Shown: positions 37,211 through 46,637, counted from the stretch's first letter. The stretch: 47,579 nt of DNA from Polaribacter porphyrae (GCF_002954685.1 NZ_MSCN01000001.1:3146920-3194498), one strand, 5' to 3'. Translations and numbers: made by a program. Notes: generated from the sequence alone by a model not told the origin.

Positions 37211-38338
37211 TTAAGATATTACAGTACTCAATGTAAACATAGGTAAATACATAGCAATTAATACTGTAGCGACAATTGCACCTAAAACTAGTATGATAAA
37301 AGGTTCAATAGTAGCCGATATCATTTTAGATTTGTATTCAATCTCTTGATTGTATTGATCTGTCAATCTTTTAAAAATGGTTTCATTTTGATTGGTTTCA
37401 TCTGCCACTTTAATAAGAGATACCATTTTTTTATCAAAGATTTTACAGTTATTCATACTTTGGTGTAAACTTTTGCCCTGTAAAATATCAGATTCCACTT
37501 TTTCTAGTGCAGTTTCTAAAGGATAATAACCAATCATTTTTTTTGTGAGTTGAATTCCATTTAATAAAGGTACTTTAGCACCTGTCAGTAATGTAATTGC
37601 TTGGGTAAATTGAGCAATTTTTACTTTTCGAATAAACTCGCCTATTAACGGAAGCTTTAAAACAATTGTTGAAGTATATTTTAGATACCATTCCTTTTTA
37701 TGAATGAATTGTTTTAATATTATTATTGAGAGTATGAACACAAAAATGCCCCACCAATATTCTTTAAATAGAGTAGAAGCCACCATTATTTTTTTGGTAA
37801 TCCAAGGGAGTTCTACCTTGTTTTGCTTAAAAATATCTGCAAACATGGGTACTACAAACTGCAACATAAACAAAATGGCTAAAAAAGCTGTACAAAGCAC
37901 TACTATTGGATAAGATAACGCACTTACAATAATTCTACGTTGTTCGTTTTTACGTTTGTAAAAGAAACCTAATTCTTGAGTTACTTTTTGCAAAGTACCA
38001 GTTTGTTCTCCAATTTTTAAAGAGTGATATTCGTATGAAGAAAAGGATTTTTGTTTTTTTATGGCATCAGATAGATTTTTACCATCAATTAACTCATCTA
38101 CCAATGATTTTAATAGGTTTTTATCCTTTTCTTTTTTTTGTTCTTCAGAAATTAAAACTAATGCATCTTTTAAGGTTAATCCAGCATGTAATAACACTTG
38201 CAATTCAGTATAGAAATTCTCCTTTTTTTTATTCGAAAAAGAGTTACCAAAAGTAATTTCCTTCTTTAATAAGGCATCAATATCAAAGGAAGCACTTTGC
38301 TTTTTTTGTTTTTCTATATTTTTTAGTTGAAATGGCAA
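37211..38338 (-). CDS. gspF: Type II secretion inner-membrane platform protein
   Basis: A 375-residue polytopic protein with two T2SSF repeats. The first (about 40-160) includes YTELQVLLHAGLTLKDALVL and ends with a transmembrane helix pair; the second (about 240-370) includes AQFTQAITLLTGAKVPLLNG and ends in a hydrophobic hairpin (IEPFIILVLGAIVATVLIAM). GspF/PilC couples the GspE motor to pseudopilus assembly. It is the last gene of the operon, after the minor pseudopilins. Its 3' end is duplicated at 24837-25112, so this gene marks the boundary at which RHS module 2 entered. Confidence 0.92.
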   Translation of the reverse strand: MPFQLKNIEKQKKQSASFDIDALLKKEITFGNSFSNKKKENFYTELQVLLHAGLTLKDALVLISEEQKKEKDKNLLKSLVDELIDGKNLSDAIKKQKSFSSYEYHSLKIGEQTGTLQKVTQELGFFYKRKNEQRRIIVSALSYPIVVLCTAFLAILFMLQFVVPMFADIFKQNKVELPWITKKIMVASTLFKEYWWGIFVFILSIIILKQFIHKKEWYLKYTSTIVLKLPLIGEFIRKVKIAQFTQAITLLTGAKVPLLNGIQLTKKMIGYYPLETALEKVESDILQGKSLHQSMNNCKIFDKKMVSLIKVADETNQNETIFKRLTDQYNQEIEYKSKMISATIEPFIILVLGAIVATVLIAMYLPMFTLSTVIS

Positions 38339-38383
38339 TTGGTTGTTGTTTAGAGTTTTTAGTTAATTGTTTTAAATTAAGTC

Positions 38384-38848
38384 TCAATCATTATTCATAT
38401 AATAGGATGCATCTTTACTTTGCTGCACAAATAATTGCTTGCTTCCATAATTTTCTGATAAGTTAATTTCTAGTGCATCAATCACTTTATCTTTTACTTG
38501 TATTCCATCTAAATATAATTCTTTATTCTGGACCTCAATTTGAAAAGTATCTTGATTCCTTATAATGTAGTTTTCATAAAAGGTATAGGTAATACTATCT
38601 CTCGTATTTTTAAGAAGTAATTCATCATTTTTTATATTGTAAAATGCAGTATTAGAATTAAAATCACGATGCAAAAGTGATTCTAACAACAACACTTGCT
38701 GTTTTTTTTGGTAGTTCTTTTGAATAGTTACTACCTGTTTGCGAACCATATTTAAAACTGAAAAACCCATAGCAATAACTATACTGGCAACAATTAATAC
38801 CACTATCATTTCTGCTAATGTAAATGCTTTTAGTTTTTTAGCTTTCAT
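38384..38848 (-). CDS. Minor pseudopilin (GspH/I/J-like)
   Basis: A 154-residue prepilin. The leader ends in Ala just before FTLAEMIVVLIVASIVIAMG, with Glu at mature position 5 and a hydrophobic helix, so it is cut by the A24 peptidase encoded in the same operon. The soluble part is small, beta-rich and unrecognised. Its start overlaps the preceding pseudopilin gene by 11 bases. Its place in the tip complex (H, I or J) cannot be settled from this sequence. Confidence 0.82.
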   Translation of the reverse strand: MKAKKLKAFTLAEMIVVLIVASIVIAMGFSVLNMVRKQVVTIQKNYQKKQQVLLLESLLHRDFNSNTAFYNIKNDELLLKNTRDSITYTFYENYIIRNQDTFQIEVQNKELYLDGIQVKDKVIDALEINLSENYGSKQLFVQQSKDASYYMNND

Positions 38849-39197
38849 TTGAAGTTACAATTATTTTTTTAGCTCTTGTTTTGTCTCTAATTTCATCTTT
38901 TATAGAAAATTCTATAAATTTATTTCCATCAATAATTATTTCTTCTATGGTTATAGTATTGTCATCTTCAGTATAAGATAATGGTGCTTTGAGTTGTTGG
39001 TTTTTATATTGATAAATGAGTTTTTCAATTTCGGTATCCATACTTTGAGTATCTTTTTGGAGTGTACTCATCATTACATTGTTTAGTGTTAATAGAGCTA
39101 TGGCAAATACAAGCAGCAAAATAGAAGTCGCTACAATAACTTCTGTTAATGAAGATGCTTTTATTTTATGAAAAAACGTATTTTTTAATCTACCCAT
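38838..39197 (-). CDS. Minor pseudopilin (GspI/J-like)
   Basis: A 119-residue prepilin with leader ending KIKA before SSLTEVIVATSILLLVFAIA; Glu is at mature position 5. The first mature residue would be Ser in place of the usual Phe. It overlaps both neighbours (13 and 11 bases), which indicates translational coupling of the three pseudopilin-like genes. Confidence 0.8.
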   Translation of the reverse strand: MGRLKNTFFHKIKASSLTEVIVATSILLLVFAIALLTLNNVMMSTLQKDTQSMDTEIEKLIYQYKNQQLKAPLSYTEDDNTITIEEIIIDGNKFIEFSIKDEIRDKTRAKKIIVTSNES

Positions 39198-40459
39198 TTT
39201 GCAACTTGATTTGAAGATTGGTCGATTTGCAAACCAGTATATTGCTCTGGAAGTTTTGAAATGTTGATTTCACCATCATAAATATGATTTACATAAACAC
39301 CACCGCTTTTTTTTATAATAAAATTATTGGTATACACTGAACCATAAACTTTTCCTAGCAACTCAATATTTTTGGAGCTATACACCTCACCAACAATAGT
39401 AACCCTTTCTGCAATTTGAATTTGTGCATCAAAATTACTTTGAATGTTATCAGATTGATATACTAAAACTCCTTTAACAACTGTATTTTTATGAATTTTA
39501 ATACTATTTAGTTCTTTAACTTGATTTGTTCTTTGAGATTGAATTTGATGAGTATCCTTATGGATAACTACTAATGCTGAAGGATATTCTAAATGTACAT
39601 TTTCTTCAACAAGTATCTTTTTGGTTGCAATCGCTTGAAAGTTCCCTTTAGTATTTGATTCTATGGTAATAACAGGAGCTATCAAAATAACATTTTTTAA
39701 AGTTGCTGATGCACTCACTATTATTTTGGATTTTGAAACGATGAGTAGTTGCCCAGTTAATCTTGTATTTTGCAAAAAAATTGAGTTATTGTCTTGATAT
39801 AGTAATCCTTCTTTTGCAAATGATTGATGTAATTTTAATCCTTCCTCTAGTTCAAAATTAGCGTATTCATTACTTTGTATTTGTTGTGAAAATGTTTTGA
39901 GGGATTCTAAATTTGTTATTTTTGGTAAATTAGAACTACTTTGTTTTTGTTGCCCGTAAATCAAACGATTCCCATAGTAAGAAACTCCTGAAATATTTCC
40001 TGTTTTTACCCCTTGTTTGGGTAGAGATGTATTCCCTACAATTTTTGTCTTCCCTACTAAAACTAGTGAAGTATTATTATCTTTAAGAAACAAAGCATCT
40101 CTTTGCTTTTTTTGTGTGCCTAATAATGCTACTTTTTGAAAAAATTCATTCTTTACTGTACTAGTGGCAACACCAATATCAAAAATACCCCAATGCTTTT
40201 TTTGAAAAGTAGTATTTGTATGTTCGTTTTCTAAAACTTCAATCGTACTATTTTTATCATAAGGAAACTCTTTAATTTTGATAAAATCAAAAACGGCTAT
40301 TGTATTACTAATAGCTTCTTTACTAAAATTATGTTTGATAGTTAATCGTTGTTGAAGATAAATCAAAGAAATAAAAGCAAAAATGATAATGGCAATAATT
40401 ACAGAAATCACCAATACGTATTGTAATGCTCCTGCCTTTATTTTTTTAAAGATATTCAT
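39185..40459 (-). CDS. GspK-like large pseudopilin
   Basis: A 424-residue protein with a pilin-like start: KIKA, then GALQYVLVISVIIAIIIFAF. The expected Glu5 is missing (Tyr in that place), as in GspK, the largest minor pseudopilin, which caps the tip. The soluble region differs from classic GspK: about residues 225-390 show short repeating hydrophobic strands (ASATLKNVILIAPVITIES, RVTIVGEVYSSKNIELLGKV) that suggest a beta-helix or bactofilin-like fold. It lies directly upstream of the two short pseudopilins. GspK is a positional and length-based call. Confidence 0.62.
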   Translation of the reverse strand: MNIFKKIKAGALQYVLVISVIIAIIIFAFISLIYLQQRLTIKHNFSKEAISNTIAVFDFIKIKEFPYDKNSTIEVLENEHTNTTFQKKHWGIFDIGVATSTVKNEFFQKVALLGTQKKQRDALFLKDNNTSLVLVGKTKIVGNTSLPKQGVKTGNISGVSYYGNRLIYGQQKQSSSNLPKITNLESLKTFSQQIQSNEYANFELEEGLKLHQSFAKEGLLYQDNNSIFLQNTRLTGQLLIVSKSKIIVSASATLKNVILIAPVITIESNTKGNFQAIATKKILVEENVHLEYPSALVVIHKDTHQIQSQRTNQVKELNSIKIHKNTVVKGVLVYQSDNIQSNFDAQIQIAERVTIVGEVYSSKNIELLGKVYGSVYTNNFIIKKSGGVYVNHIYDGEINISKLPEQYTGLQIDQSSNQVAKWVD

Positions 40460-40921
40460 TTATTGCTTTACAATAGTTTTTCGCTGTTTTTGGAATTGAA
40501 CCACAGCTTCGTTTTTAGTAGCACTAATAAGTTTAACCCCTTGATGTGTCTCTCCTTTTTTTAAAATCTCTTGTTTTCTATTAACGGTTAAAATATAAGA
40601 CTTGGTTTTATTTCCTTCTACCAAACCATTATATACAACATTTGGAAAAGGAATTATTACTTTAGACTTCGGGTTTACTTTTTTTCTTTTTATTATTTTT
40701 TTCTTTTTTGGAAACTTTCCTAAAAAGGGATCTCTATACTCTTCTTTAATTTCATAATGAGTTTGAGTTACTACTTTTTGCTTTTGAAATGTACTTTGAA
40801 CTTGTGTTAAATTGAGTTCTGGTGTAGGAGGATTTAAACGCGAATAGATTTGATAGCCAATTGCTCCCCAAATGAATAGCACTGCAATAAGTAAAATGTA
40901 TGTTTTTTGTTGCTTTTTCAA
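40460..40921 (-). CDS. GspC/PilP-like inner-membrane protein
   Basis: A 153-residue bitopic protein. One N-terminal helix (TYILLIAVLFIWGAIGYQIY) is followed by a linker, a basic stretch (KFPKKKKIIKRKKV) and a C-terminal beta domain (VVYNGLVEGNKTKSYILTVN, GVKLISATKNEAVVQF) that looks like the homology-region domain linking inner-membrane parts to the secretin. YRDPFLGKF resembles the motif before that domain in PilP/GspC proteins. It sits between gspE and the pseudopilins. Confidence 0.68.
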   Translation of the reverse strand: MKKQQKTYILLIAVLFIWGAIGYQIYSRLNPPTPELNLTQVQSTFQKQKVVTQTHYEIKEEYRDPFLGKFPKKKKIIKRKKVNPKSKVIIPFPNVVYNGLVEGNKTKSYILTVNRKQEILKKGETHQGVKLISATKNEAVVQFQKQRKTIVKQ

Positions 40922-40933
40922 ATTTTATCAAAA

Positions 40934-42340
40934 TTAAATTAAAAAAGGATATACTTCATCAAAGGAAGTTACTCCTTTTTTTACAAGCGCTATCATATTG
41001 GTTTGTAACGTAGCTATATGATTGTCTTTTAAATATTGATTGATTTCTATTTTTTTATTGGCAATATTTTGGACTAATTCTTCCGTAATCGGAATGATTT
41101 CATAAACCGCCTTTCTTCCTTGATAGCCTGTTTGATAACAATTAGGACAACCCACAGCTTCATAATGTGTTTCTATTTCATCTAATATATTTATATGAAT
41201 TTTATGTTGATGTAGGCCTTTGGTTTCTTTTTTACAAGAGTTACATAATTTACGAACCAAACGTTGTGCAACGCTCACATTTAAAGTACTTGCAATTAAA
41301 AAAGGTGGAACACCCATATCTATTAATCTTGATACAGTTGCCCAAGCAGAATTGGTATGTATTGTTGACAATACCAAGTGCCCAGTTAAAGAGGCTCTAA
41401 TTGCCATATTTGCAGTATCCACGTCTCTAATTTCACCAACCATAATCACATCTGGATCTTGTCGTAAAAAAGTACGTAATGTACTTGCAAAATCTAATCC
41501 TATATTTTGTTTCAGTTGCACTTGATTTACACCTTCTAATGTATATTCAATAGGATCTTCTATAGTTAAAATATTCGTTTCGTTTTTATTCAAGAGCTTT
41601 AAAGTGGCATACAACGTTGTTGTTTTTCCAGAACCTGTTGGTCCAGAAATCAATACAATACCATTTGGTTTTTGAACTGCTGTTTTGTAAGTGGTTAGTT
41701 CATTTTTTGTAAACCCTAAATTCTCTAATAAAACATGTACATTATTTTTAGATAGAATACGTAAGACTAGCTTTTCTCCATGTAAAGTAGGTAAAGAAGA
41801 TACTCTGATATCAAAATCCTCTTCTTCTGTTGTAAGGTTAATTCTTCCATCTTGTGGCAATCTTTTTTCTGAAATATCCAAACTTGCCATTATTTTTATC
41901 CGATTAATAATCTTTGGGTATTCTTCTAAAGAAATGACATAGCGTTCCATTAATTTTCCATCAATTCGTAAACGTATTCTGGCTTGATTTTCAAAAATTT
42001 CAAAATGAATATCACTACTCCCAATTTCTTTGGCTTCAAAAATGATGTTTAACAGAAAATCTTCTGAATGGGTTAGTGATTTTTGCTGATTGGTTTTTGT
42101 TCTTCTTCTGTAATTGTTCTCCAAATATTTTTGAATAACATTTGAGGCTTCTGGTTCTAATTCAATAGTTTTTCCAAAAACAATACTCAACTCTTGAGAT
42201 AAAGTTTTTTGGTTTGTAGCATCTGTTTTAAACACCCAAGTATCAGCTGTTTCTTTTACAGGAACAATTCGATATTGATATGCATCTTCACTTGAAATCA
42301 ATTGTAATAAGTTGGTTGCTATTTCAAACTGATTTTTCAT
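40934..42340 (-). CDS. gspE: Type II secretion assembly ATPase
   Basis: A 468-residue hexameric motor. N1E-like region, then the catalytic core: SSDIHFEIFENQARIRLRID, Walker A GPTGSGKTTT (Lys about 239), Asp box and Walker B DPDVIMVGEIRD, and His box TGHLVLSTIHTN. Near the C-terminus lies a four-cysteine zinc site (CNSC and CPNC, about 28 residues apart) as in GspE and PilB. It powers pseudopilus growth with GspF. It shares one base with the prepilin peptidase gene ahead of it. Confidence 0.94.
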   Translation of the reverse strand: MKNQFEIATNLLQLISSEDAYQYRIVPVKETADTWVFKTDATNQKTLSQELSIVFGKTIELEPEASNVIQKYLENNYRRRTKTNQQKSLTHSEDFLLNIIFEAKEIGSSDIHFEIFENQARIRLRIDGKLMERYVISLEEYPKIINRIKIMASLDISEKRLPQDGRINLTTEEEDFDIRVSSLPTLHGEKLVLRILSKNNVHVLLENLGFTKNELTTYKTAVQKPNGIVLISGPTGSGKTTTLYATLKLLNKNETNILTIEDPIEYTLEGVNQVQLKQNIGLDFASTLRTFLRQDPDVIMVGEIRDVDTANMAIRASLTGHLVLSTIHTNSAWATVSRLIDMGVPPFLIASTLNVSVAQRLVRKLCNSCKKETKGLHQHKIHINILDEIETHYEAVGCPNCYQTGYQGRKAVYEIIPITEELVQNIANKKIEINQYLKDNHIATLQTNMIALVKKGVTSFDEVYPFLI

Positions 42341-42822
42341 TATAAAGCGTAAATATTTAAAGTAGATGAAAATTTATTCGCTAACAATACCAATGCTAGG
42401 AAAAGACTTTGTAAGCCTGCTAGTGGCACTGTTTTAGGCTGAAACCGATACTTGAAAATAAGAAAAACTAACAAGGCAAAAAAAGTAGAAAAGATAAAAA
42501 CCATTAAAAAAGATAATGTGGGTAAACTTACTGCTAAAACCATAAAAAAGCCTAAATCTCCCATTCCAAAAACATCAAAAATTCGTTGTTTCATTTTAAA
42601 TTTTGCATACAATCCTAATATTCCAAAAATAAAGGCTATAAATGTAGCATTTATGAATATATTAGATATGAATACAATAGGTTGTTGATTCAAATAATTT
42701 ATGAAACTACCAAAAATTAAACTTAAAACTAAAGCCCATATCACAACTTTTCTCTCTTTTATATCTTGATAAAAAAGAAATAGTAACACTACTATAAATA
42801 TGATTTCAATACTTATAATCAT
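42340..42822 (-). CDS. Prepilin peptidase (A24 family, peptidase domain only)
   Basis: A 160-residue membrane protease. The two catalytic aspartates are Asp20 (FLFYQDIKERKV) and Asp89 (FGMGDLG, the GxGD motif), on hydrophobic helices. The N-terminal zinc and methyltransferase part of PilD/GspO is absent, as in compact TadV-like or archaeal enzymes, so pseudopilin N-methylation must be done elsewhere or not at all. It processes the pseudopilins of this operon and the divergent GspG. Confidence 0.8.
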   Translation of the reverse strand: MIISIEIIFIVVLLFLFYQDIKERKVVIWALVLSLIFGSFINYLNQQPIVFISNIFINATFIAFIFGILGLYAKFKMKQRIFDVFGMGDLGFFMVLAVSLPTLSFLMVFIFSTFFALLVFLIFKYRFQPKTVPLAGLQSLFLALVLLANKFSSTLNIYAL

Positions 42823-42828
42823 CTCTTC

Positions 42829-43350
42829 TTATTCTCTTTGAGTTCTTTTTTGAATAAAATAATGCCCTATTAATTCATCGCGATTTCTTCTGTAGTTCTT
42901 TTTTTTCTCAAACTTTACAGAAACTAATTTACCCAATTGTTGTTTTTCTAACGTGTTCAAAAGTTGTAATAACGCATTGAAAGTGCCTTTAATTTCAAAA
43001 GAATATGTTTTTAAAAGAGTGCTATTTTCTTCAATAGTATGAGGCTCACTAAAAGCAATAATATCTATAGGTACTTTAGCTTGAAAAGAATTCAATTTTT
43101 GTAATAAGGTTTGTTGAAAAGAATTTTCAATAGAAATTTCTTTAGCTTTTAAAATGGAATCTAAATACTTGTTTTCTTGCTGCAACAAAAAGATACGTTG
43201 ACTTGCATTTTCTAGTAATTCTTTTTCTTTATACAAACTTTTCGCACTTTTTTTTACATCAATAGTTTTTTGAATGGAAAATACATAGGAAATTATGAAG
43301 AGAAGCACAAAACCTATAACCAAAGCGATATTTTTTTGTTTATCGTTCAT
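42829..43350 (-). CDS. GspM/PilO-like inner-membrane protein
   Basis: A 173-residue protein with one N-terminal helix (NIALVIGFVLLFIISYVFSI), a coiled coil (KSLYKEKELLENASQRIFLL) and a C-terminal ferredoxin-like part with the PilO-type SFEIKGTFNALLQLLNTLE. It would pair with the GspL-like protein in the inner-membrane ring. It overlaps that gene by 11 bases. Confidence 0.72.
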   Translation of the reverse strand: MNDKQKNIALVIGFVLLFIISYVFSIQKTIDVKKSAKSLYKEKELLENASQRIFLLQQENKYLDSILKAKEISIENSFQQTLLQKLNSFQAKVPIDIIAFSEPHTIEENSTLLKTYSFEIKGTFNALLQLLNTLEKQQLGKLVSVKFEKKKNYRRNRDELIGHYFIQKRTQRE

Positions 43351-44512
43351 TGGTATGAATTAAGAATTCAAAATCAGCTGAAACCCTTCTTTTTTTACCT
43401 TTTCCATAATTTAAGATAGATACTTCTTCAACCCAATTTTTCTTTTCAATTGCAGATATCCAATTCGAAAATGCTACATCATTTTTTGAGATGCCTTTAA
43501 CCGAAATTGAATTTTGTTTAAAAAGAAGTGGTTTGTCTTTCTTTTGTATTCCTTCTTTGGGTTGATAAGTAAGTTGATGTAATAAATTACTCTCTGGAAG
43601 AGAAGAACCCAATTCATCAATATATTTTGAAATACTTTTATTTGAAGCTGCATTCATACTTTGAACCAGCTGTTTTTTTTGGGTAACTTGTTTTTGAAGT
43701 GTATTTAATTGATTTTTAAAATTAAGACTCATTTGTAATTCCCCAGTCAATGTGCCAACTTCATTCCTATAATGACTAAATACAAAAAAGTTAATCAATA
43801 AGACCACCAACAGAAATCCTAATCCTGTTCTTAAACCAATATCAAAAAAACGTTTTTGTATGTATTTACCATACAACTCATTTTGAATTGTGCTTGAAAC
43901 ATTTTGTGTATAATACGCAATTATTCCTGCCAATGACAAAACCTCTGTATTTGCAACATCTAAATCATTAACGATATAGTTTTTTTTTAATTCTTTTTCG
44001 TTAATAGATACAAGTTCTTTATTCTCATAAGCTACAATAGCATTAGAGGTTGATAATTGATTGTAATCTTGTAGGTTTTGAAGATTTTGTATCACTAGAT
44101 TTCCAAGAGAAAAATCCACTACGTAAATCCCTGCTTTTTGGTATTCAGAAATAATAGTGTCTATAGTATCTTTTCTTGCAATAGAAACAAAAGAGGTATT
44201 AGATTTACTAAAAACCTCGTAATAAAAATCATTAGTGTTGATATTAGGATATGCATTTTTAACTACTCTTTTTTCATCTTCATGAAAAAAATCAATACTT
44301 TTAGATAATACTTGTTCATTATTTACTACTAAAAAAACATGCTTTTGTCCTTTTAACTCTTGGATAGTTTTATCTTGAGATTGAAAAGATTTTTTTCTTA
44401 AAAGTACTAGTTCTTTCTTTTTTCGTTGCAGTTGTAAAAGAATAAACCTTTTATGTTCAGCATGTTCAATGGCTGTATATGTATTCCCATATTTTAGTAG
44501 TTGCCCAATCAT
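43340..44512 (-). CDS. GspL-like (fused PilM/PilN-like) protein
   Basis: A 390-residue protein. Residues 1-205 form an actin-like cytoplasmic domain of GspL/PilM type (VFLVVNNEQVLSKSIDFF, GIYVVDFSLGNLVIQNL). A single helix (about 225-248, LRTGLGFLLVVLLINFFVFS) leads to a periplasmic coiled coil and a PilN-like domain (NSISVKGISKNDVAFSNWIS). This is the layout of GspL, which recruits the GspE motor. It is the second-largest gene of the operon after the secretin and lies two bases from it. Confidence 0.72.
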   Translation of the reverse strand: MIGQLLKYGNTYTAIEHAEHKRFILLQLQRKKKELVLLRKKSFQSQDKTIQELKGQKHVFLVVNNEQVLSKSIDFFHEDEKRVVKNAYPNINTNDFYYEVFSKSNTSFVSIARKDTIDTIISEYQKAGIYVVDFSLGNLVIQNLQNLQDYNQLSTSNAIVAYENKELVSINEKELKKNYIVNDLDVANTEVLSLAGIIAYYTQNVSSTIQNELYGKYIQKRFFDIGLRTGLGFLLVVLLINFFVFSHYRNEVGTLTGELQMSLNFKNQLNTLQKQVTQKKQLVQSMNAASNKSISKYIDELGSSLPESNLLHQLTYQPKEGIQKKDKPLLFKQNSISVKGISKNDVAFSNWISAIEKKNWVEEVSILNYGKGKKRRVSADFEFLIHTNER

Positions 44513-44513
44513 T

Positions 44514-46625
44514 TTAATAAATTATGGTTGGTTTAATTAATACCGATAATTTACTTTTTGTAGCAGTTCTTACACGTTTACTAAACAAGTATTTTATCAA
44601 AGGTATTCTAGCTAAAAAAGGGACACCAGAACCTGAATTATTTTTTGAGGTTTCTTCAATACCCCCTAATATGACTACATCTTTATCTTTTACACGAATG
44701 GTAGAAGTAAACTCTCTTGAATTCATACCTGGAGGAGCTTGTGGATCTATTCGTTCTCCGTTAAAATCAGATTGAGATACATTGATACTTAAGGTAATAT
44801 TTCCATCCCCTGAAACCAAAGGTCTAATACCTATAGATAAGTCTGCATCAATGGGAAAATAATTAGTTACATCTGCAATGACAGGATTTTGTGTACCAAT
44901 CGTATTTCTTTGCGTTACTGCATAAAATGAGCGTTCTCCTCTAGATAAAGTAGCCTGGTGACCATTTAAGGTGGATAATTTTGGTGTAGATCTAATTTTT
45001 ATATTTCCATTGGACTCCAATGCTTGTATTCGAGCATAAAAGTTAGGCACAACCTTACCCACGTTTAAAGTACCAAAATTATTAAACCCTCCAATAATTT
45101 TATTGATACTTGTAGCTCCTAAAGTTAAGTCTGCATTAGGAAAAACTGTTCCTTTATCTGTTGTTGGAGCATCTCCAATACCTAAATCTAAACCAGTAGT
45201 AACAGAAGTAGTATTAGATACTTCTATAATCATGACTTCGATTAAAATTACTGGAATAGGTTTGTCAATCGTTTTTAAAAATCGTTTAAAAGCCTCTATC
45301 TTTTGGGCGTTCCCATTGACTAGAAAAGCATTTTGTTCAACATCACTTGTGATATCTAAACCTTCTTTAATATTTTGGGGAATCAATTCTAAAATAGCAT
45401 CTGATTGATTTCTTGTATTTTGAAGGTTCCCTCTTGTATTGGAATTTAAATTTCTATTGTTCTGATTGTTATTGAATCGTTGACTTTGATTATTTTGATT
45501 AAATCCAGTATTTCCATTAAAATTTTGACTCCCATTGAAACCAGTATTAAAACCTTGATTTCCAATAAACGATGAATTTCGATTACTCTGAATTGGCGTA
45601 TTCATAATTTCTATGGAACGATGTAACAATGGAATAGTTTCACTACTAGTTAAAGAAACCTGTTTATCATCACCAAAATAATAGATGTTATTAATTTTTT
45701 TATAACTGAATTTTGTGTTTTCTAATATTTTAGTAAGGAGTATATCAAAAGTAATATCTGATGCTTTTACAGTTGCATTCCCTGCCCCTGTTAGTGGGCT
45801 ACTAGTAAACATATTAATTCCTAAATCAAAACCAATATCATTAACAATAGATGCAATAGATACATTTTCAAAATCAACATCTATAATTTGTTTTAAAGAA
45901 TCTTGAATTTTAAAATAAAAATTAGAATTACGATAACGTGCAGGTTTTTGCCTTCTTTTGTCTGTAATTCCTTTTTGGTTTGGTGCTGTGGCACTTTCAA
46001 ATAAATAATAGTTGTCTTTGGTTTTGGTAACTGAAAGATTATTCGCAAACGCTATTTTATCAATGGCACTCTCAAAAGGTTTTTCTTTGATAAATGAAGA
46101 GATTTTTTGATTTCCTATTCCAGGGGCAAACACTAAATTTTTACCAGTAATATTTGTAATTTTTTTAAAGGCAACAAATAAAGTGTCATTTTGTAAATCT
46201 ACAGAGAACAAATCCTTTTCTTTATCATAAATGGCTTTTATATCTCTAGGTATGTATGGTTTATTGTATTTTTTAATACTTAAGATAGAACCTAGACTTT
46301 CAATAGTTAAATTGTATTCTTGGCATAGATGTAATAATACATTTTTTACAGTAGCGTTAGAGAAGTTTTGCGAAACTCTAATCTGACTTAAATTTGGTGC
46401 AATACTCACATTAAGCTTATGTTCTTTAGCAATTGCTCTTATAAAAACAGGAAGTTCTGTATCGTTTAAACTAAAATCTACTTTCTTGGATAAACCAATA
46501 ATCGAAGATGATAAACTATCTAGTTTTACTTTTAAATGTTCAATCCTATTTTCTTTTTCTTGACCTAAAAACGAAGTTGAAAAAGAAATTAAAAACAGAA
46601 ATAAAAGGAGGTTTTTTTTTATCAC
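44514..46625 (-). CDS. gspD: Type II secretion outer-membrane secretin
   Basis: A 703-residue secretin. Signal sequence (LLLFLFLISFSTSFLG), an STN-type domain (about 45-115), further N-domains (about 130-330), then an unusual Asn/Gln-rich tract at about 345-405 (NQGFNTGFNGSQNFNGN), another N-domain (DVEQNAFLVNGNAQKIEAF) and the secretin core. The core has VPNFYARIQALESNGNIKI, TLNGHQATLSRG and DVVILGGIEE, all secretin signatures. It forms the outer-membrane pore through which folded substrates leave. It is the second gene of the operon. Confidence 0.92.
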   Translation of the reverse strand: MIKKNLLLFLFLISFSTSFLGQEKENRIEHLKVKLDSLSSSIIGLSKKVDFSLNDTELPVFIRAIAKEHKLNVSIAPNLSQIRVSQNFSNATVKNVLLHLCQEYNLTIESLGSILSIKKYNKPYIPRDIKAIYDKEKDLFSVDLQNDTLFVAFKKITNITGKNLVFAPGIGNQKISSFIKEKPFESAIDKIAFANNLSVTKTKDNYYLFESATAPNQKGITDKRRQKPARYRNSNFYFKIQDSLKQIIDVDFENVSIASIVNDIGFDLGINMFTSSPLTGAGNATVKASDITFDILLTKILENTKFSYKKINNIYYFGDDKQVSLTSSETIPLLHRSIEIMNTPIQSNRNSSFIGNQGFNTGFNGSQNFNGNTGFNQNNQSQRFNNNQNNRNLNSNTRGNLQNTRNQSDAILELIPQNIKEGLDITSDVEQNAFLVNGNAQKIEAFKRFLKTIDKPIPVILIEVMIIEVSNTTSVTTGLDLGIGDAPTTDKGTVFPNADLTLGATSINKIIGGFNNFGTLNVGKVVPNFYARIQALESNGNIKIRSTPKLSTLNGHQATLSRGERSFYAVTQRNTIGTQNPVIADVTNYFPIDADLSIGIRPLVSGDGNITLSINVSQSDFNGERIDPQAPPGMNSREFTSTIRVKDKDVVILGGIEETSKNNSGSGVPFLARIPLIKYLFSKRVRTATKSKLSVLIKPTIIY

Positions 46626-46637
46626 AATACTGATATT

